From assembly GCF_020103695.1 (NCBI RefSeq), contig NZ_JAHXBF010000020.1, positions 62,001 to 126,000 on the forward strand: DNA of 64,000 bases. The letters are read 5' to 3'. Every line of letters begins with the position of its first letter. Position 1 is the stretch's first letter. Of this stretch, positions 47,715-55,716 are shown piece after piece. The notes beneath the pieces were generated by a model. That model did not search any database. It was not told the DNA's origin and saw only the letters and a list, made by a program, of their open reading frames with translations. The DNA is from Hyalangium versicolor. GTDB lineage: Bacteria > Myxococcota > Myxococcia > Myxococcales > Myxococcaceae. Position numbers and translations under genes: made by a program.

Positions 47715-48584
47715 TCACGCGCCTTGCGAGGTGAAGTGCGCGAGCACCTTGCGCACCTTCTCTGCCTCTTCGGCGCGGCCCTGCTCCTGGTAGAGCGGGA
47801 GCACCGCCTCGAACTGCTCCTTCGCCGCAGCCAGGTCCTTCGACTGGAAGCAGGCGATCCCCAGGTCCCAGCGGGCCCGGGCCTCGAAGACGTGATCGTG
47901 GATCTGCTCGTACAACTCCACCGCCTCCAGCAGGTGCGGCCGCGCGGCCTCGTGGTTTCCGAGCAACCCCTCCGCCTCGCCCAGCAGCAACTGGCAGAGC
48001 GCCAGCGGCTCCGGCTCCTGGCTCTTCTCCAGGATCGTCAGCGCCTCGAGGAAGCGCTCACGGGCGCGCTTGTAGTCCCCGGTCTCCATGCGGATGTCGC
48101 CGATGTCCATCAGCAGCGCCGCCACCCGATCCGTGTTCCGCGTCTGCCGGAAGAGGATGAGCGCCTCCTGGTACTTCTCCTCGGCGCCGTCTCGGTGCCC
48201 CAGCGCTCGCAGGCTCTCGCCGATGCACGCCCGGCAGAGCGCCTCGCCCTCCTTGTCCTTCACCTCGTTGAAGAGGGCCGCGGACTGAGCCATCCACTCG
48301 ATGGCGCCCTTGTGGTCCTCGAACTGCGCGCGCGCCACGCCCAGCCCGTACAGCGCCTGCGCCTGCCCCTTCTTGTGGTGCGCCGTCTTGAAGACGCTCA
48401 GGGCCTCCTCGTAATGCTTGCGGCTCGCGGCGTGGTCCTCGAGCATCCCGTGCAGCTCCGCGAGCTGGAGCAGGCCCTGGCCCACGTCCGCCGGGCTCCC
48501 GGTGAAGCGCAGGGCGGCCAGCGAGTCCCGCTGCTTCTGGAGGGCGGCTTCGATGTGGGCGCGTTCAGTGTCCGACAGGCTCAT
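47715..48584 (-). CDS. Tetratricopeptide repeat protein
   Basis: 289 residues with about six TPR units: LLQLAELHGMLEDHAASRKH, ALYGLGVARAQFEDHKGAIE, ESLRALGHRDGAEEKYQEAL, DIGDIRMETGDYKRARERFL, LLGEAEGLLGNHEAARPHLL and DLGIACFQSKDLAAAKEQFE. No signal peptide or catalytic motif. The start overlaps the stop of the upstream regulator by 4 bp, so it is a likely partner or adaptor of that regulator. Confidence 0.88.
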   Translation of the reverse strand: MSLSDTERAHIEAALQKQRDSLAALRFTGSPADVGQGLLQLAELHGMLEDHAASRKHYEEALSVFKTAHHKKGQAQALYGLGVARAQFEDHKGAIEWMAQSAALFNEVKDKEGEALCRACIGESLRALGHRDGAEEKYQEALILFRQTRNTDRVAALLMDIGDIRMETGDYKRARERFLEALTILEKSQEPEPLALCQLLLGEAEGLLGNHEAARPHLLEAVELYEQIHDHVFEARARWDLGIACFQSKDLAAAKEQFEAVLPLYQEQGRAEEAEKVRKVLAHFTSQGA

Positions 48585-50164
48585 GACTCGCTCTTGTTAC
48601 GGCGTCGGGCCTGCTTGTCCAGCAGATCCTGCCGGCCGTTCTTATCGGCCCCATTCCTTTCACCGTTCTCCCCGCGCTCGCCCTTGTCCCCCTTCTCGTG
48701 CACCAGCAGCGGCGAGAAGAAGCAGTCCTTCTTCGTGTACTCGTCGAACGCGAACGCGAAGCGGTAGCTGGCCGCCGCGCGCTGGTTGCAGTCCGTCCGC
48801 TCGCAGAAGCGGCAGGTGATACCCGTGGACACCGCGTCCTTGCGCAGATCGTTCGTCGGCAGCCCGTACGCCAGATACTTCGCGTTCTCCGCGTGGGTAC
48901 CCAGGCCGATCGAGTACGCCGTGCCCTTCACGATCGAGCCCTCGATGGGCTGCAATTGCACCTTCGCGAAGCAGAAGTACGTGGCCCCGTCCGGCATCAT
49001 CGAGTACTGCCGAGTCAGCTGCCCCGGGTTCAGGAACGCCAGGTGCACCGCCCACTTGCCGCACGAGCCGCCGCCACTGGCGAACTTCAACCCCGTGCCG
49101 CTGTAGCGCTTGGAGATGTTCCCCGCGATGTCCGCTCGCAGGAAGTGGAACGGCAATCCCATCCGCTTCGGGTCCGACAGGTTGCACAGGCGGTGCGCCA
49201 CCGTCTCGTACGTGGTGCCGAAGATGCTCTTCAGCAGCTCCACGTCGTAGCGCGTGCGCTCCACCTCCTTGAAGAAGTCCCCATACGGCAGCATCATCGC
49301 GCCGGCGAAGTAGTTGGACAGGTTCACCTTGATGAGCCGCAGCGTCTCCGCATGCCGCGTGCGCCCCGCGCCGACGATGCGCTCCACCATCTTCGTCCGG
49401 TCCAGCAGCAGCAGCCCGATCGACGTGGCCACCTGGAACTTCAGCGGCTGCTCCGTCAGATCCGGCGACAGCGTCAGGGTCTTCTCCTCCAGATCCAGCC
49501 GCCGCACCACCGACGAGCCGCTCTGCGCCCGCTCGAACCCCACGCGGAACCCGAACTGTTCTTCCAGCACGCGGATGAGCTGGTTGCTGGTCAGCACGCG
49601 CTCCAGCTTGAAATCCCGCCGCAGCGAGTCGGCCTGCTCCTCCAACTCGGGGAAGTAGTTGCGGTGGGACTCCAGGAAGTCACTCACCTCGTCGAATGGC
49701 GAATAGTCGTACCGCACACCCGAGCCGGGGTTGGACTGCGTGCGCGTGCGCTCCTCGTTGGACAGCTGCGCCAGAACGTTCTCCAGCTGCGTGCGCGTGT
49801 TCTTGTACAGGTTGAACAGCGCCGCCACCGTGCCCGCCAGCTTCGGCTCCGCCGACAGGCTCTGCAGCGACTCCGAGTCGATATCCAGGCTCTTGAGCAG
49901 CGGCTCATCCAGCAGCTTCGCCAGCGCCTCGTCCACCCGGCCCTCGCCCAGCGAGGACATGAACTGCTCCGGATCCTGATCGAAGTAGCGCAGCGCCTTC
50001 CACAGCAGCGGGAAGGGCATCACCCGTTTGCCCTTCTCGATCAGGTTCAGGTACGCCGGGGAGACCCCCAGCTCCTTCGCTGCGTCCGTCTGCTTGATGT
50101 TGCGCGCCAACCGCAGGCCTCGCAGCTTCAGGCCCACGTTCGCGTTCAGAGCATTTTCGTTCAT
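48581..50164 (-). CDS. RamB/ScfR-type XRE transcriptional regulator
   Basis: 527 residues from ATG 50164. An N-terminal XRE HTH (about 10-65; KQTDAAKELGVSPAYLNLIE) is followed by an IrrE/ImmA-like middle domain and a C-terminal DUF2083-type domain with GGGSCGKWAVHLAF and a TCRFCERTDC cluster. This is the architecture of the short-chain-fatty-acyl/acetate regulators RamB, ScfR and MccR. The IrrE-like segment reads FQVATSIGLLLLDR where active peptidases have HExxH, so it is catalytically dead. The last 35 residues are a charged tail (KGDKGERGENGERN). Two palindromes lie upstream. Confidence 0.88.
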   Translation of the reverse strand: MNENALNANVGLKLRGLRLARNIKQTDAAKELGVSPAYLNLIEKGKRVMPFPLLWKALRYFDQDPEQFMSSLGEGRVDEALAKLLDEPLLKSLDIDSESLQSLSAEPKLAGTVAALFNLYKNTRTQLENVLAQLSNEERTRTQSNPGSGVRYDYSPFDEVSDFLESHRNYFPELEEQADSLRRDFKLERVLTSNQLIRVLEEQFGFRVGFERAQSGSSVVRRLDLEEKTLTLSPDLTEQPLKFQVATSIGLLLLDRTKMVERIVGAGRTRHAETLRLIKVNLSNYFAGAMMLPYGDFFKEVERTRYDVELLKSIFGTTYETVAHRLCNLSDPKRMGLPFHFLRADIAGNISKRYSGTGLKFASGGGSCGKWAVHLAFLNPGQLTRQYSMMPDGATYFCFAKVQLQPIEGSIVKGTAYSIGLGTHAENAKYLAYGLPTNDLRKDAVSTGITCRFCERTDCNQRAAASYRFAFAFDEYTKKDCFFSPLLVHEKGDKGERGENGERNGADKNGRQDLLDKQARRRNKSES

Positions 50165-50222
50165 TCGCCTTGTCCTGCGTGGTAGCGCTTTCAAGAAGCG
50201 CACACCCGGCCCGGCCGCACTC

Positions 50223-50246
50223 TGCAAATCCTTTTACCGATTTGCA
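50223..50246. promoter_or_regulatory. Palindromic operator candidate TGCAAATC-N8-GATTTGCA
   Basis: Perfect 8-bp inverted repeat with an 8-bp A/T-rich spacer, 59-82 bp upstream of the RamB-like start. From memory, RamB sites in actinobacteria contain TTTGCAAA-like half sites; the half site here (TGCAAA/TTTGCA) is similar, suggesting autoregulation. Confidence 0.55.
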
Positions 50247-50388
50247 ATCAGCGTTTCGAGAGGGGCTCGCCCCTGTCAGAGGGGCAACGGACGAACCAGC
50301 CCCGGACAGTCCCGGAACGTTCAATTCTTGGAAAGAAACAGTATTTATAGGGGCTTACATGCACTCAGGGAGTGCGTGCCAAGGCGGC

Positions 50389-50408
50389 CGTTGACACAGC
50401 TGTCAACG
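50389..50408. promoter_or_regulatory. Palindromic operator candidate CGTTGACA-N4-TGTCAACG
   Basis: Perfect 8-bp arms around CAGC, followed by a further TGACAC half-site-like element. Lies 125 bp before the metallopeptidase gene. The binding protein is unknown. The TTGACA inside could also be a -35 element. Confidence 0.5.
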
Positions 50409-50532
50409 GTTTACTGACACGCTGCGCCATGAAAAGCCGGAGGGCTGTCGAGCGTGCGGCAGGCAGGGCAGATGAAGCTCGCATCGAGCGGGCCTTTGGG
50501 CCAGCCTCAACTCCGGACACCTACCTGTTCTG

Positions 50533-51993
50533 ATGCCTCTACTCGCCTGGCAGCCGAAGAGTGGGGGAGGGCACCTCGGGCCCTCCCTCCGTCATCTGTG
50601 TCTTGTGTTCCTGGTGGGCTTGAGCGCCTGCCGGACGGCGGCGGTGAAGCCGACCTCTTCCGCGGAAGAGCCCGGCACCCTGCGCTACAACGTCACCTTC
50701 GTGCGTGATCCCGGACCCGGGCTCGATGTGGAGGTGGTGCTCGGGCGCTATGCGCCGCGCGAGTTCCTCTTCACCATGCCGGGCAGAGTGGACACCGTTC
50801 GCGCCTATAGCGCCTCGGGCCAGGTGCGTGAACTCCCCGTGCAGGAGAAGGGCGTGAGTCTGCCCGCGGACACACGCTTCCTGCGCTACCACTATGCGCT
50901 GGGGGCCTCGCGCCGCGGGCGTTGGTGGAGCTTCTCCGGCGGTCTCGGTCAGGGAGAGGACTGGCTCCTGGCCGGACGCTCGTGGCTGATCCGTCCACGC
51001 GTGGCACGCCCGGACATCCAGGTGGAGTTCTCGCTCCAGGGAGTGGACGCGCAGCTGCCGTGGGAGCGCGGGCCCGGAGGGATCTACCGAATCACGGCCG
51101 AGGATCTCGTGGACTCGGGTGTCCATGGCCTCGGAGGCCGGCGCTGCCAGGCCCAGCTTACGGACGCGGTGTTGGATGTGGCCATCGTCGGGAAGCTGTC
51201 GCACGTGGATGATGCGCAGGTCTGCGAGTGGCTCCGCCAGACGGCCGAGGAGGTGAAGAAGGTCCGCCGCAACTTCCCTCATCCGCGCGTCACCATCGTC
51301 GTCTACCCCGTTCCCCACACCGACGATGCCAACGTCTTCGGCACCGTCATGTGGAGCTCGCCGCCGAGCGTCGCCCTGCTCGTGGGCCAGGACACCACGC
51401 TGCCCGCACTTTCCGCGGACTGGGTGGCGCTCCACGAGATGCTGCACCTGACCCATCCCGCGATCCTTCCGCGCACGGCGTGGATCTCCGAGGGACTGGC
51501 CACCTATCTCACGGAGGTGGCGCGCGCCCGCTCGGGCAAGCAGTCCCCTGAGCGCTCCTGGCATGAGCTCCTCAGGGGCTTCCAGCTCGGCCGCCGGCAG
51601 GCCCAAGGGCGCACCACGCAGGAAATGATCGACGAGGATGCTCCCCCCGGCATCTACTGGGTGGGCGCATACCTCGCGCTGCGCATCGATGTGGAGCTAC
51701 GGCGCGCTACCGGCAATGCGCGCGGACTCGAGGACGTGCTCGAACTGCTGGCCACACAAGGATCCACTGCCACTGTAGACAGCTACGGCGCCGCGGTGGA
51801 TGCCGTGGCCGGACGCCCCGTGTTTCGAACCTTGCTCCAAGAGGAACTGCGTCGGCCTGCTTTTGCAGGGCTGGAAGGTTTGCTAGAAGAACTCGGTGTG
51901 ACGCCCTCCCCGAGCGGCGTCAAGCTTCACCCGGCTCGGGACAGCCTGTTGCGTGATGCATTGGACGGACAGAACGCCGGCAGCGCGCAGTAG
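50533..51993 (+). CDS. Metallopeptidase-like lipoprotein (M61-related gluzincin)
   Basis: 486 residues from ATG 50533. Lipobox LSAC (Cys33). The N-terminal half is beta-rich (about 48-190), as in M61 glycyl aminopeptidases. The zinc motif HEMLH (His301, Glu302, His305) and gluzincin third ligand Glu320 in WISEGLATYLTE are both present, so the enzyme should be active. The C-terminal helical region includes GAYLALRIDVELRR and an EDVLELLA segment. Probably an envelope-anchored aminopeptidase. The exact family is uncertain. Confidence 0.82.
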   Translation: MPLLAWQPKSGGGHLGPSLRHLCLVFLVGLSACRTAAVKPTSSAEEPGTLRYNVTFVRDPGPGLDVEVVLGRYAPREFLFTMPGRVDTVRAYSASGQVRELPVQEKGVSLPADTRFLRYHYALGASRRGRWWSFSGGLGQGEDWLLAGRSWLIRPRVARPDIQVEFSLQGVDAQLPWERGPGGIYRITAEDLVDSGVHGLGGRRCQAQLTDAVLDVAIVGKLSHVDDAQVCEWLRQTAEEVKKVRRNFPHPRVTIVVYPVPHTDDANVFGTVMWSSPPSVALLVGQDTTLPALSADWVALHEMLHLTHPAILPRTAWISEGLATYLTEVARARSGKQSPERSWHELLRGFQLGRRQAQGRTTQEMIDEDAPPGIYWVGAYLALRIDVELRRATGNARGLEDVLELLATQGSTATVDSYGAAVDAVAGRPVFRTLLQEELRRPAFAGLEGLLEELGVTPSPSGVKLHPARDSLLRDALDGQNAGSAQ

Positions 51994-52090
51994 TGGACCC
52001 GGTGGAATTTTCCGGCGTGTAACCGCCGAAGAGGTCCCTGCGTAGACCATGCATCCACAGTGCGTCCTCAACCGTAGAAGAGAGGCTCTC

Positions 52091-52726
52091 ATGTTCGTTC
52101 GTTCCGCCCTGCTGATGCTCGCCACCCTGGTGCCGCTGGCCGCCCCCGCGCAGACCGCGCCTGCTCCCGCCGCCGCCCAGACATTCGTCTACAACGATGA
52201 CAACCACCGCGACACCGTCACCTTCATGCTCGATGCGCCGCTGGAGGTCATCAACGGCCTGTCCAATGTCGTGAAGGGCTCGGTGGTGGTGCAGAACGGC
52301 AAGGCCTCTGGGAAGTTCTCCGTGCCGGTCAATACCCTGAAGACGGGCAACGAGACGCGGGACGGCCACCTGCAGAACGATCGCTGGCTGGACGCGGCGA
52401 AGTACCCGGAGATCTCCTTCGAGTTCAAAGATGTGGCGCTGCCCGCCCCGCTCGAGAACGGCAAGCCCCTGAAGGTGCAGACGAAGGGGAAGTTCACCGT
52501 TCACGGCGTGACGCGCGAGGAGCCGGTAGAGGTCACCGCCATCTACTTCAAGGAGAGCGCCGAGACGAAGAATCGCGCCCCGGGCGATCTGCTCCGCGTG
52601 CGTGCCAAGTTCCGCATTCCGCTGGAGGCCTATGGCATCAAGCGGACGGAGGCGTTGATCCTCAAGGTTGGCGAGATCGCGGAGGTCTCCGTCGACGCCT
52701 GGGGCTCCACGCAGTTCAAGCTGTAG
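52091..52726 (+). CDS. YceI-family periplasmic lipocalin-like protein
   Basis: 211 residues from ATG 52091 (AGAGG site). Cleavable signal peptide (ALLMLATLVPLAAPAQT). The mature protein has the YceI beta-barrel pattern: VTFMLDAPLEVINGLSNVVK, NTLKTGNETRDGHLQNDRWL (the conserved D/R-H-L motif), YPEISFEFKDV and GKFTVHGVTRE. Family members bind polyisoprenoid chains in the periplasm. It lies 45 bp upstream of the bufferin-like precursor on the same strand and may share its transcript. Confidence 0.92.
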   Translation: MFVRSALLMLATLVPLAAPAQTAPAPAAAQTFVYNDDNHRDTVTFMLDAPLEVINGLSNVVKGSVVVQNGKASGKFSVPVNTLKTGNETRDGHLQNDRWLDAAKYPEISFEFKDVALPAPLENGKPLKVQTKGKFTVHGVTREEPVEVTAIYFKESAETKNRAPGDLLRVRAKFRIPLEAYGIKRTEALILKVGEIAEVSVDAWGSTQFKL

Positions 52727-52771
52727 TCAGTCTGAAGGCAGTACCCCCAACGCAGTGCGAAAGGAATCACC

Positions 52772-53008
52772 ATGAACGTCAAGGCTCTGGCTGCCATCGT
52801 CGGTACCCTCTCTCTCGGCGCGCTGGCCACCGGCTGTGCCTCGAACAAGGCCTCCGAGGGCGCGGCCACGACCGAGGCGAAGGGCACCGACTCCAACTGC
52901 AGCCAGAAGGCGGCCGACGGCGCGTCGGGCGACACCAACGCCACCTCCACCCCTGAGAAGGGCAGCGAGGGCAAGTGTGGCGCCAACGGCTGCAAGGGCA
53001 CCAAGTAG
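52772..53008 (+). CDS. Bufferin-like RiPP precursor with EGKCG motif
   Basis: 78 residues behind an AAAGGAA site. Signal peptide (MNVKALAAIVGTLSLGALAT) ends at a possible lipobox A-T-G-C22. The mature peptide is Gly/Ala/Thr-rich with only three further cysteines: Cys43 (DSNCSQK), Cys69 and Cys74 in GSEGKCGANGCKGTK. EGKCG is the motif modified by MNIO enzymes in bufferins, where Cys residues become 5-thiooxazoles that bind copper. Adjacent MNIO (DUF692) and DUF2063 genes support this. The Cys22 lipobox and the small number of core cysteines are unusual. Confidence 0.78.
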   Translation: MNVKALAAIVGTLSLGALATGCASNKASEGAATTEAKGTDSNCSQKAADGASGDTNATSTPEKGSEGKCGANGCKGTK

Positions 53009-53059
53009 TCTCTGTCGGTAGTTGAATCCGGGCGGCGGGGAGGAGACTTCCTGCCGCCC

Positions 53060-53932
53060 GTGTTGTTTCCTGTCGAGGATCTCCCCGTGTCCGAGAGCTA
53101 CGCGCAGCGGTATGGACTCAACCCCCTGGGGTCCGGCATCGGGCTCCGGCGCGACTTCTACGAGACGCTGCCGCTCACCGAGCGGACGGTCGACTGGTTG
53201 GAGATCATCCCCGAGAACTTCCTCAGCCTGGGAGGCCGCTCGCAGCGGGCCCTGGATGCGTGCACCGAGCGCTGGAAGGTGCTGCCGCACGGCGTGGGGC
53301 TGAACATCGGCGGGCCGGATCCGCTGGACGAGGACTATGTCACCCGGCTCGAGGCGCTCGTGCGGCGGGTGGATGCGCCCTTCTTCTCGGATCACCTGTG
53401 CTACTCGCGGCTGGGTGGGGTGTACCTCCACGATCTGCTCCCGCTGCCCTTCAACGAGGAGGCGGTCGAGTACGTGGTGCCCCGCGTGCGCGAGGTGGTG
53501 GCGCGGGTGGGCCGTCCCTTCCTGCTGGAGAATCCCAGCTACTACGCCCGCATGCCCGGAGGCACGCTGGCCGAGGCCACCTTCCTGCGCCACGTGGCCG
53601 AGCAGGCCGACTGTGGCCTCCTGCTGGACGTGAACAACGTCTACGTCAACTCGCAGAACCACGGGTATGACCCGCGCGCCTTCGTGGATGCGCTGCCGCT
53701 GGAGCGCGTGGTGCAGATCCACCTGGCCGGGCACGATCGGTACCCGGAGGTAATCATCGACACGCACGGCGGGCCCGTCTGCAACGACGTCTGGTCCCTC
53801 TACCGCTACGTGCTGGAGCGCACCGGGCCGGTGTCCACGCTGATCGAGTGGGATCAGGACATCCCCTCCCTGGAGGCGGTGCTGGATCAGGCGGATCAAG
53901 CCCGCGCTCTGCTGAGCGAGGTGAAGCGATGA
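53060..53932 (+). CDS. bufB: MNIO family (DUF692) iron oxygenase, BufB-like
   Basis: 290 residues from GTG 53060; GTG 53087 is an alternative start nine codons later. TIM-barrel MNIO motifs: LEIIPENF (Glu52), LPHGVGLNIG (His77), FFSDHLCYS (Asp111, His112), LLENPSYY (Glu157, Asn158), LLLDVNNVYVNSQNH (Asp190, Asn193, His201), QIHLAGH (His221, His225), DTHGGPV (Asp234, His236) and LIEWDQDIP (Glu263, Asp265). These residues build the multinuclear iron centre that converts Cys to thiooxazole or related groups. It probably acts on the precursor at 52772 together with the overlapping partner gene. The symbol is by family. Confidence 0.93.
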   Translation: MLFPVEDLPVSESYAQRYGLNPLGSGIGLRRDFYETLPLTERTVDWLEIIPENFLSLGGRSQRALDACTERWKVLPHGVGLNIGGPDPLDEDYVTRLEALVRRVDAPFFSDHLCYSRLGGVYLHDLLPLPFNEEAVEYVVPRVREVVARVGRPFLLENPSYYARMPGGTLAEATFLRHVAEQADCGLLLDVNNVYVNSQNHGYDPRAFVDALPLERVVQIHLAGHDRYPEVIIDTHGGPVCNDVWSLYRYVLERTGPVSTLIEWDQDIPSLEAVLDQADQARALLSEVKR

Positions 53933-54642
53933 AGCCCGGCCTGCGGCACTTCTTCGACTCGATGGCGGACTACTTCGGGGGTTCCTCCGGGGTGGATCAG
54001 CTGCGCGCGGCGCACCCGGGCTGGGACGCGCCTGTCGCGCGGGTGGCCGTCTACGGCCGGTTCGTGCGGGGCCACGTGCGGAGCACGCTCGAAAAGCTCT
54101 TCCCGCTCACCCGGAACAGCGTTGGCGCTGAGCGCTGGACGCAGCTGGTGGAGGGCTACACCGCCACGCGCCCCGGCCGGCACTTCGAGATGAACCGCAT
54201 GGGTGAGGGCTTCCCCACCTTCGTGGCGGATGTGGCCCAGGCCCAGGGCCTGCCGGCCTTCGCCCCCGCGCTCGCGCGCTTCGAGTGGGCGGACTGGGCG
54301 GTGTATGCCTCGGAGGAGCGGGTACCGGAGCAGGTGGAGCAGCTCACGGTGAACCCCACGCTCACGGTGCTCCAGCACCCGTTCCAGCTCTGCGCCTATG
54401 TCCGCACTCAGGGCTCGGCGCAGGCGCCTGCCGACGGGGAGGAGATGGCTCTCCTGTGGAGGCACCCGCGTCAGCTCAACACGTGGTTCGTCGCCGCCCA
54501 GGAGCGCACCCTGCTCGTGCTGAAGATGGCGGTGGAGGGGCTATCGCCGGGGGCCGTGGCGGCGGCGACAGGGGTGGCGGAGGCCGAGGTTCGCAACGCC
54601 GTGGAGGAGTGCTCCCGCCAGGGGATCGTCCTCACCCCGTAG
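53929..54642 (+). CDS. bufC: DUF2063 RiPP recognition partner, BufC-like
   Basis: 237 residues from ATG 53929, overlapping bufB by 4 bp. The N-terminal DUF2063 helical domain (about 1-110) shows VYGRFVRGHVRSTLEKLFPL and FEMNRMGEGFPTFVADVAQ. The C-terminus (about 120-237) includes RHPRQLNTWFVAAQERTLLV and a winged-helix-like end. In bufferin and methanobactin-type systems this protein delivers the precursor to the MNIO enzyme. Convergent with the Cys-rich lipoprotein gene, 12-bp gap. Confidence 0.92.
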   Translation: MKPGLRHFFDSMADYFGGSSGVDQLRAAHPGWDAPVARVAVYGRFVRGHVRSTLEKLFPLTRNSVGAERWTQLVEGYTATRPGRHFEMNRMGEGFPTFVADVAQAQGLPAFAPALARFEWADWAVYASEERVPEQVEQLTVNPTLTVLQHPFQLCAYVRTQGSAQAPADGEEMALLWRHPRQLNTWFVAAQERTLLVLKMAVEGLSPGAVAAATGVAEAEVRNAVEECSRQGIVLTP

Positions 54643-54654
54643 CGGCTCCCGCGA

Positions 54655-55716
54655 TCATTTCCCCGGCTGGCAGAAGTTGCCGTCGCCGAGGGCCTTGCAC
54701 ACGAACTTGTCCGGGCATTCCTCATTCGTGGTGCACGCGAAGGTGCAGCTCTGCTCGCGGCAGATCCCGTTGATGATTCCCAGGGCCACGCAGGCGTTAT
54801 CGCTCGTGCAGGTGGCTCCCACGGACTCATAGGCGCCGCAGCCGGCGAAGTGCGTCGGGTTGGGCGTGCACCGGCTCTCCTGGCAGACAAAGCCACTTCC
54901 GCATTGCTTGTCCTTGTTGCACTTCTCCAGGCACGCGCTCCCTCCGCCGGGGAGCGCCTGGCAGATCGCGTTCCCGTGGCACTTCGTGCCTCCGTCGCAC
55001 GGAACGCAGACGGCGGTCGCTTCGCACTGGGAACCCAGGCAGACAAACCCCGCGCCGCAGTGGACGTCTTCGAGGCACTCGACGCAGTGGCCGGTCTGCG
55101 CGCACTGGTAGTCGTCCGAGCACCCCGTCATGGCGCACCCGCTATGCGGAGGAGGCAGATGAACCTCCACCTCCTTCTGCTCACCGGCGCTCACGCAGGT
55201 GTCCGAGTCCACCGCCGGGAAACCGGGCGCGGAGATGTTCAGCGAGAAGCAGCCGTCTGGCAGCGGGCCGACCTTCAGCCAGCCGTCCTCACTCACAGGC
55301 AGCTCCTGCACGGGCGTGCCCTTCACGGTGACCTGGGCCTCGCTCACATCCTGGTGCTCGGGAGACTTCAGCCACACTGACAGGTAGCTGGCCTCCTTCG
55401 GAACGAGCGCCCCGAGCGTGACGGACTGTCCACCCTGGACGATCAAGGGCTCGCGCAGGGCTCGGGTCGCCGAGGCGACGATGAACAGCTCGGCCTGCCC
55501 CGCGGGCACCTTCTCCAGCGTGAAGGAGCCGTCCACCGCCAGGCGGCTGTTCAACTCGGGCTCGCCCATCACCGACACATAACCCACGGAGGGATCACAG
55601 TCGGAGATCTGGCCATGCACCGTGCCGAAGAGAAAAGGCGCGTTGGCCAGCTCACCACAGCTGCTCGTGCCCACGGCGAGGAGGAAAACAATCGCGATGT
55701 GAAGTCTCTGGCGCAT
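54655..55716 (-). CDS. Cys-rich surface lipoprotein (module 3)
   Basis: 353 residues from ATG 55716. Lipobox GTSSC (Cys20). The N-terminal half has carboxypeptidase-regulatory/SdrG-like beta domains (VDGSFTLEKVPAGQAELFIV; DGWLKVGPLPDGCFSLNIS). The C-terminal half is a series of disulfide modules (CVECLEDVHCGAGFVCLGSQ; CNKDKQCGSGFVCQESRC; CTTNEECPDKFVC) like those at 5238 and in the propeller lipoprotein at 25079. Last gene of an operon (1-bp overlap, TGATG) with caspase-like, anti-sigma and sigma genes. Probably surface-exposed; function unknown. Confidence 0.83.
   Translation of the reverse strand: MRQRLHIAIVFLLAVGTSSCGELANAPFLFGTVHGQISDCDPSVGYVSVMGEPELNSRLAVDGSFTLEKVPAGQAELFIVASATRALREPLIVQGGQSVTLGALVPKEASYLSVWLKSPEHQDVSEAQVTVKGTPVQELPVSEDGWLKVGPLPDGCFSLNISAPGFPAVDSDTCVSAGEQKEVEVHLPPPHSGCAMTGCSDDYQCAQTGHCVECLEDVHCGAGFVCLGSQCEATAVCVPCDGGTKCHGNAICQALPGGGSACLEKCNKDKQCGSGFVCQESRCTPNPTHFAGCGAYESVGATCTSDNACVALGIINGICREQSCTFACTTNEECPDKFVCKALGDGNFCQPGK

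Larger units (their letters stand above)
50165..50532. other. Intergenic region, 368 bp, divergent control region
   Basis: Separates the RamB-like regulator from the metallopeptidase lipoprotein. Contains two palindromes listed separately and an A/T-rich tract (AAAGAAACAGTATTTATAGG at about 50332-50351) that probably contains a promoter. No gene seen. Confidence 0.6.
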
